From: CAZLCK01 sp964558235 | GTDB lineage: Bacteria; Actinomycetota; Coriobacteriia; Coriobacteriales; CADBOM01 | DNA: 10,294 bases | Direction of reading: 5' to 3' | Assembly (NCBI GenBank): GCA_964558235.1 | Contig: CAZLCK010000053.1 | Location: 1 to 10,294, forward strand | In this document: in pieces, positions 6,468 to 10,294 of the stretch | Position numbering within the stretch: position 1 is the first letter of the stretch | How the letters are laid out: every line of letters begins with the position of its first letter | Translations under genes and position numbers: made by a program | Notes under the pieces: generated by a model | What the model was told of the DNA's origin: nothing | What the model saw: the letters and a program-made list of their open reading frames with translations, nothing else | Databases searched by the model: none

Positions 6468-7253
6468 ATGAAATTACACGTTTTAGGAAGCGGCTCTAAA
6501 GGAAATTGTGCCATTGTTGAAACAACCACAACTGCAATTATGATCGACTGTGGGCTAACTAAAAAAACGTTGTTCGATCGATCTCAAAAACAAAAGATTG
6601 ATTTAAACAAAATTTCAGCGCTTCTTATAACCCATGAACACAACGATCATATAAAAGGACTTGGCGTGTGCTTACGCGGTTTAAATTCCGAATTTGAAAT
6701 GCCAATCTATTGCAGCAATGGAACACGCGCAGGTTCGAAATACTTAAGCGATTACCCCAATTTTAAATCTTGCTGTTCAAATAGTGATTTTTCCATTGGA
6801 AATATACATGTAGATGTCTTCTCAACATCACATGATGCGGCTGAACCTATCGGTTTTAGGTTTACAGAAATCAATGACGGAGATGACATAATGTCGATTG
6901 GTTATATAACCGATACAGGAATTATGCTTCCAGAAGCTCAAGAAAAACTCTACAACTGCGATATTTTGGCTATAGAGACCAATCATGATCCCAAAATGCT
7001 AAAAAATGGCCCATACCCTACGTTTTTAAAACAGCGAATTTTCTCTGATATAGGACATCTTTCTAATAATCAGAGCGCTCAAGTTGTTGAGCAGATTGCA
7101 ACTGACAAGCTCCGAAGTGTTATTGGAATGCATATGTCGCAGGAAAATAATTATATCGACCTGCCTGAAAACGCCTTAAAGAAAGCTCTCTTGCGTTGTG
7201 GCGTTGATGCAAACGTTGTGATTGCTGGTCAAAATATCCCCAAAAGCGTCTAA
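6468..7253 (+). CDS. MBL-fold metallohydrolase, YycJ/WalJ family
   Basis: This 261-residue cytoplasmic protein has the metallo-beta-lactamase fold. The opening MKLHVLGSGSKGNC followed by IMIDCGL (25-30) is typical of the YycJ/WalJ branch. Metal ligands are in place: HEHNDH at 56-61, His122 in TSHDA, Asp149 in YITDTG, the AIETNHD segment ending at 174, and His197 in GHLSN. Members of this branch are implicated in DNA processing (5' exonuclease activity reported for WalJ homologues) and often lie beside walRK, which is absent here. The ATG at 6468 matches the family N-terminus, yet no ribosome binding site precedes it, so translation may be leaderless or depend on the upstream gene 70 nt away. 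The fold and branch are confident; the exact substrate is inferred from the family. Confidence 0.9.
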   Translation: MKLHVLGSGSKGNCAIVETTTTAIMIDCGLTKKTLFDRSQKQKIDLNKISALLITHEHNDHIKGLGVCLRGLNSEFEMPIYCSNGTRAGSKYLSDYPNFKSCCSNSDFSIGNIHVDVFSTSHDAAEPIGFRFTEINDGDDIMSIGYITDTGIMLPEAQEKLYNCDILAIETNHDPKMLKNGPYPTFLKQRIFSDIGHLSNNQSAQVVEQIATDKLRSVIGMHMSQENNYIDLPENALKKALLRCGVDANVVIAGQNIPKSV

Positions 7254-7310
7254 AAAAGAATAACAACGAAACTAAATTGAATCTTAGTTCTTAGCAGGCT
7301 CATTGATATC

Positions 7311-7341
7311 AAAAGGGTGCCCAGCATATACCGGACACCCT
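7311..7341 (-). terminator. Hairpin terminator downstream of groEL
   Basis: AGGGTG (7314-7319) pairs with CACCCT (7336-7341). Inside this, one C-A mismatch is followed by a CC/GG pair, with a loop of about 10 nt. Read on the minus strand the stem runs into TTTT (7314-7311), so it suits groEL; in the other direction no T-run follows. The T-run is short, so efficiency may be modest. Confidence 0.55.
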
Positions 7342-7373
7342 GTAGGAAAACAAATTAGAGCAAGTGATGTTGC

Positions 7374-9008
7374 CTACATCATATTCATAGCTCCACCTTG
7401 ACCCATTGCTGCAGCCATAGCAGCTGGATCTGGACTCTTTGGAATATCATTGATTGTTGCTTCAGTGATAAGAATCATAGCACCAATAGATGCAGCATTT
7501 TCAAGCGCTGATCTAACAACTTTAACAGGATCAATAACACCCATATCGACCAAATCGCCAAACTCACCATTCTCGCAATTAAGTCCCTGTCCCGCTGGAA
7601 GATTCTTGACCTTCTCTACAATAACGGAGCCTTCAAAACCAGCATTGTCCGCGATTGTGCGAAGTGGTGCTTCGAGAGAACGACGGATAATATCGACGCC
7701 GACCTTCTCATCCTCATTTTGCGTCTCAACGCCATCTAGAGAAACAATTGCATCGAGTAGAGCGACTCCGCCACCAGGAACGATTCCCTCTTCAACAGCA
7801 GCGCGTGTTGCTTGCAAAGCGTCCTCAATACGGGACTTCTTCTCTTTGAGCTCAACCTCAGTAGCAGCACCAACCTTAATAACAGCAACACCGCCAGAGA
7901 GCTTAGCTAGACGCTCTTGGAGCTTCTCTCTATCAAAATCGGAATCGGTGACATCAATCTCTGCCTTTAGTTGTGCGATGCGAGCTTGAATCTCATCTGG
8001 ATTACCAGTTCCATCGACGATTGTAGTGGTGTCCTTATTAACTCTGACGGTCTTTGCATGGCCTAGTTGCTCTACAGTTGTATCAGCAAGCTTCATGCCT
8101 AGATCCTCGGTGACAACCTGTCCACCAGTTACAATAGCGATATCCTCTAACATCCTCTTACGACGATCACCATATCCAGGAGCCTTAACAGCTACAACAT
8201 TAAGTGTTCCACGTAGCTTATTGAGTAGCAAAGTAGCCAATGCCTCGCCCTCTAGATCCTCGCAGATGACTAAGAGTGGACGACCAGACTGAATGATTTG
8301 CTCAAGCAATGGCAATAGATCTTGGATTGAGGAGATCTTTTGGCTGGCAAGCAAAATATATGGATCGTTGAGAACTGCCTCCATGCGCTCCATATCAGTT
8401 GCCATGTAAGGGGAAATATAACCCTTGTCGAATTGCATTCCCTCAACAGTGTCGATGTCGATACCAAATGTCTGGGAATCCTCAACTGTGATAACGCCAT
8501 CGTTTCCAACAACACCCATGGCCTCGGCGATCTTGTTTCCGATTTCAGAATCGCCTGCAGAGATTGTACCAATGTTAGCGATTTGCTCCTGACCAGTAAC
8601 CTCTGTCGAATGATCTTTGATGTAGTCAACAACGGTGTTTACAGCCTTTTCAATACCGCGGCGAATTGCTAAAGGATTACCGCCAGCAATAACGTTGCGT
8701 AGACCCTCGTTGACGATAACGTCGGCTAGCAAAGTTGCAGTTGTTGTTCCGTCACCAGCAACATCATTGGTCTTAACAGCAACTTCACGAACAAGCTGAG
8801 CACCCATGTTCTCTACAGGATCCTCAAGCTCAACTTCTTTAGCAACAGTAACACCGTCATTTGTAATGGTTGGGGCACCATAGCTGCGCTCAAATGCAAC
8901 ATAACGACCCTTTGGGCCAAGTGTGACCTTAACAGCATTTGCAAGCTTTGTAACACCAGCAGCTAAAGCACCTCGTGCATCGGTGTCGAACTTAATGTCC
9001 TTTGCCAT
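7374..9008 (-). CDS. groL: Chaperonin GroEL (60 kDa)
   Basis: The 544-residue protein is the ring-forming ATP-dependent folding chaperonin of the cytoplasm, working with the GroES lid. The N-terminal equatorial domain shows VTLGPKGR (28-35), TNDGVTVAKE (49-58) and the ATP-binding NDVAGDGTTTAT (81-92, with Asp86 as the hydrolysis-linked aspartate). The apical domain includes the DKGYISPYM segment near 195-203 and GYGDRRKRMLEDIA near 280. EEGIVPGGGVALL marks the return to the equatorial domain. The tail ends GGAMNMM, a short version of the Gly-Met repeat. Length and motifs are complete. The start ATG at 9008 has GGGAGGA 9 nt upstream (9018-9024). It lies 53 nt after groES and should share its heat-shock-responsive promoter. 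Confidence 0.98.
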   Translation of the reverse strand: MAKDIKFDTDARGALAAGVTKLANAVKVTLGPKGRYVAFERSYGAPTITNDGVTVAKEVELEDPVENMGAQLVREVAVKTNDVAGDGTTTATLLADVIVNEGLRNVIAGGNPLAIRRGIEKAVNTVVDYIKDHSTEVTGQEQIANIGTISAGDSEIGNKIAEAMGVVGNDGVITVEDSQTFGIDIDTVEGMQFDKGYISPYMATDMERMEAVLNDPYILLASQKISSIQDLLPLLEQIIQSGRPLLVICEDLEGEALATLLLNKLRGTLNVVAVKAPGYGDRRKRMLEDIAIVTGGQVVTEDLGMKLADTTVEQLGHAKTVRVNKDTTTIVDGTGNPDEIQARIAQLKAEIDVTDSDFDREKLQERLAKLSGGVAVIKVGAATEVELKEKKSRIEDALQATRAAVEEGIVPGGGVALLDAIVSLDGVETQNEDEKVGVDIIRRSLEAPLRTIADNAGFEGSVIVEKVKNLPAGQGLNCENGEFGDLVDMGVIDPVKVVRSALENAASIGAMILITEATINDIPKSPDPAAMAAAMGQGGAMNMM

Positions 9009-9061
9009 CTGTACAGATCCTCCCTAAAAAAATCTCAAAACGTGTTCAAATTACAAACTAA

Positions 9062-9352
9062 CTAAGCTTCAATAACGGCATAGATGTCATCAGCGCGCAA
9101 AATGATGTACTCTTCATCATCAACTGTGACCTCAGTTCCGCCATACTTGCTATAGATAACGGAATCGCCCTCTTTAACGCCAGGAGCAACTAGATTCCCA
9201 TTGTTGTCAAGCTTACCTGCACCAACAGCAATTACCTTGCCGCGCTGTGGCTTCTCTTGCGCTGTGCTTGCAAGTAGAATTCCAGACTTGGTTGCCACCT
9301 CAGCATCGTCTTGCTTGACGATAACCCTATCGCCCAGTGGCTTTAGATTCAT
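9062..9352 (-). CDS. groES: Co-chaperonin GroES (10 kDa)
   Basis: At 96 residues it has the standard length. MNLKPLGDRVIVK opens the beta-barrel. The mobile loop that docks onto GroEL is around residues 18-28 (EVATKSGILLA). The barrel continues through GKVIAVGAG (38-46) and VKEGDSVIYSKYGG (59-72), and ends LRADDIYAVIEA. Seven subunits form the lid that closes the GroEL chamber. AGGAGG (9361-9366) lies 8 nt before the ATG. The gene is first in a two-gene operon controlled by the CIRCE element upstream, as expected for HrcA repression with release during heat or protein-folding stress; hrcA itself is not in this window. Confidence 0.98.
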   Translation of the reverse strand: MNLKPLGDRVIVKQDDAEVATKSGILLASTAQEKPQRGKVIAVGAGKLDNNGNLVAPGVKEGDSVIYSKYGGTEVTVDDEEYIILRADDIYAVIEA

Positions 9353-9403
9353 AACGATTACCTCCTATGAAAGTCTTTCATTAGCAGAGTTACTACTTAA
9401 CTG

Positions 9404-9430
9404 TTAGCACTCTAAAGTGTAGACTGCTAA
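9404..9430 (-). promoter_or_regulatory. CIRCE operator (HrcA binding site) of groES-groEL
   Basis: The left arm TTAGCACTC (9404-9412) is a perfect consensus half, the spacer is exactly 9 nt, and the right arm GACTGCTAA (9422-9430) differs from GAGTGCTAA at one base. Three further bases on each side (CTG and CAG) also pair, extending the arms to 12. It lies between the candidate promoter and the groES ribosome site, the usual place for HrcA repression. Confidence 0.95.
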
Positions 9431-9438
9431 CAGAAATG

Positions 9439-9467
9439 AGTATGTAACATATCAAAATTAAAAGCAA
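9439..9467 (-). promoter_or_regulatory. Candidate promoter of groES-groEL
   Basis: On the minus strand TTGCTT (plus positions 9462-9467) and CATACT (9439-9444) are 17 nt apart, each 4 of 6 to consensus. The start would fall near 9432, so the CIRCE element would cover about +2 to +28. Confidence 0.45.
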
Positions 9468-9744
9468 GAATGTTTTTTAAACTGGACATTAATAATGGCA
9501 AGCGGTAAAAAGCTTAAAAATCACGCATACCAAGGAAGACATTTCGTAAGGAAGTCGCTGACGCTTCGTTAACGTAGGTAGCCTCTTGATCTACCAGTTT
9601 CTTGAGCAACAAATTTCTTATAGACAAATCACCCCCCCCCCTTTTTTTTCGTTATGCTTAACTTTGGCAAGTTCTAGTGAACGTTGCAACACCTACAAGA
9701 GAGGTGTGGGGTCGTATATAGGTAAGCTAAAAGGGGTGGCAACC
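9468..9744. other. Intergenic region upstream of the zinc-ribbon protein
   Basis: No supported gene lies here. It contains the C10-T8 tract (9632-9649). On its left is TAGACA (9621-9626), 5 of 6 to a -35, and on its right TATGCT (9653-9658), 4 of 6 to a -10; the 26-nt gap is too long for a normal promoter. Downstream, ACACCT (9689-9694) and AGGTGT (9702-9707) can form a small leader hairpin, and AAGGGG (9731-9736) is the ribosome site 8 nt before the ATG. A 45-codon open frame on the minus strand (9514-9651) resembles no family I know. Confidence 0.5.
9632..9649. repeat. C10-T8 homopolymer pair
   Basis: Ten C residues (9632-9641) are followed directly by eight T residues (9642-9649). It is the longest homopolymer I noticed in the window and lies about 95 nt before the next start codon. 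Runs of this length can change length by slipped-strand replication, and they are also prone to sequencing error. Confidence 0.9.
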
Positions 9745-10294
9745 ATGTTTTGTCCTAAATGCGGTAATCAACTTTCCGACACTACTAGATTTTGCAATAA
9801 ATGTGGCATGCAGATTCAAGCTCAGCAAGCTATAGAAAATCAAAACGCAGTGCAACAAGACCAAGCTCAGCAATCTGCAACGCAAGTCGGTCAGACAGTA
9901 CAAAGTACAACTCAGCAACATACAAACTGGGAATCTCAAGAACACAACATCGTCCCTAGAAAAAAGCCGATCCCTAAAATAGCTATTATTCTGCCAGTCT
10001 GCATTGTGGCCATAGCGGTTATCGCCTTTGGAATACTTGCTTTTAAAGACAACACAGCTAGCCGAACAACCCCATTTACAGAGTATCTTTCTCTTGTTGG
10101 CGGTGACTATAAAGAACTTTATTCCGATGAATACGATGTTATTCAGAACGAATATTTTGATCACACTTACTGGGCGGAAACAGATATCTCATTTATGGAT
10201 ATAGACGGAACTGGGCGTTATTACTTTTACCATACAGAGGATGAGGAGACCTTGTCATCGCTTGTAGAGTCAGGGATAGAAACTGATACCGTGA
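9745..10294 (+). CDS. Zinc-ribbon domain single-pass membrane protein, N-terminal 183 residues (continues past right edge)
   Basis: The frame from the ATG at 9745 is open to the window end. Residues 3-20 form a zinc ribbon, with Cys3, Cys6, Cys17 and Cys20 in two CPKCG/CNKCG knuckles. A linker (24-64) is very rich in Gln, Thr and Ser. PRKKPIPK (71-78) is a basic stop before a single membrane segment at about 79-100. The following part, visible to residue 183, is acidic and aromatic (YKELYSDEYD; DISFMDIDGTGRYYF), probably outside the cell by the positive-inside rule. Proteins with this plan are common and often numerous in coriobacteria and other Gram-positives; their role is not established. 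It may sense or bind something at the surface, but this is a guess. The ribosome site AAGGGG is 8 nt upstream. A minus-strand open frame over the same bases (9727-10164) is a shadow. Confidence 0.88.
   Translation, partial: MFCPKCGNQLSDTTRFCNKCGMQIQAQQAIENQNAVQQDQAQQSATQVGQTVQSTTQQHTNWESQEHNIVPRKKPIPKIAIILPVCIVAIAVIAFGILAFKDNTASRTTPFTEYLSLVGGDYKELYSDEYDVIQNEYFDHTYWAETDISFMDIDGTGRYYFYHTEDEETLSSLVESGIETDTV

Noticed and set aside
7450..8672. Several open frames on both strands inside groEL
   Set aside because: All are shadows of the groEL reading frame, with no independent start signals.
9551..9600. Small inverted repeats between the groES promoter and the C10-T8 tract
   Set aside because: Stems are only 4-5 bp with no T-run or conservation evidence, within what chance would give.
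9514..9651. 45-codon minus-strand frame containing the homopolymer tract
   Set aside because: No ATG near its start, no ribosome site, and no recognised family; I could not support it as a gene or as a remnant.
9727..10164. 145-codon frame on the minus strand
   Set aside because: It is antisense to the zinc-ribbon protein, whose cysteine knuckles, linker and membrane segment are clearly the coding sense.
1..10294. CRISPR array, toxin-antitoxin pair or phage defence system
   Set aside because: No regularly spaced repeats and no genes of those families were seen on either strand.

Overview
The window looks like a chromosomal segment of a low-to-moderate GC actinobacterium, most plausibly a coriobacterium of the Atopobium/Lancefieldella/Fannyhessea type. 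This assignment is inferred from three things: the argS-lysA-hom order common in Actinobacteria, a CIRCE-controlled groES-groEL pair, and an N-terminal zinc-ribbon membrane protein of a style common in that class. Nothing here is species-diagnostic.

Layout from left to right. (1) Positions 1-697, minus strand: the first 232 codons of a family 2 glycosyltransferase that runs off the left edge. It is clearly more GC-rich than the rest. (2) About 984-1126: the C-terminal tail and probable right end of an IS3-family insertion sequence, with no intact element around it. (3) 1233-1308: a tRNA-Lys (anticodon TTT) with its own candidate promoter. It is followed at 1362-1409 by four copies of the octamer TGTCATCA in two orientations, which could be an integration scar or the terminator of hom. 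(4) 1432-5846, minus strand: argS-lysA-hom, a probable operon for arginyl-tRNA synthesis and two steps of aspartate-family amino acid metabolism. (5) 6077-7253, plus strand: a short NfeD-like membrane protein (TTG start) and a YycJ/WalJ-type metallo-beta-lactamase-fold hydrolase. (6) 7374-9352, minus strand: groES-groEL, preceded by a near-perfect CIRCE operator at 9404-9430 and followed by a hairpin terminator. (7) 9745-10294, plus strand: the first 183 codons of a zinc-ribbon, single-pass membrane protein. Its upstream region carries a C10-T8 homopolymer tract.

The housekeeping core (argS to groES) appears intact and ordinary: catalytic motifs are present and lengths are normal. The accessory character is at the two ends. 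The left end (glycosyltransferase, IS remnant, tRNA-flanking repeats) looks like a recombination boundary where foreign DNA replaced whatever normally follows hom. The right end holds the most interesting regulatory candidate, a long homopolymer pair that could vary in length and switch expression of the surface-type zinc-ribbon protein. I did not find convincing evidence of a wholly new multi-gene system.
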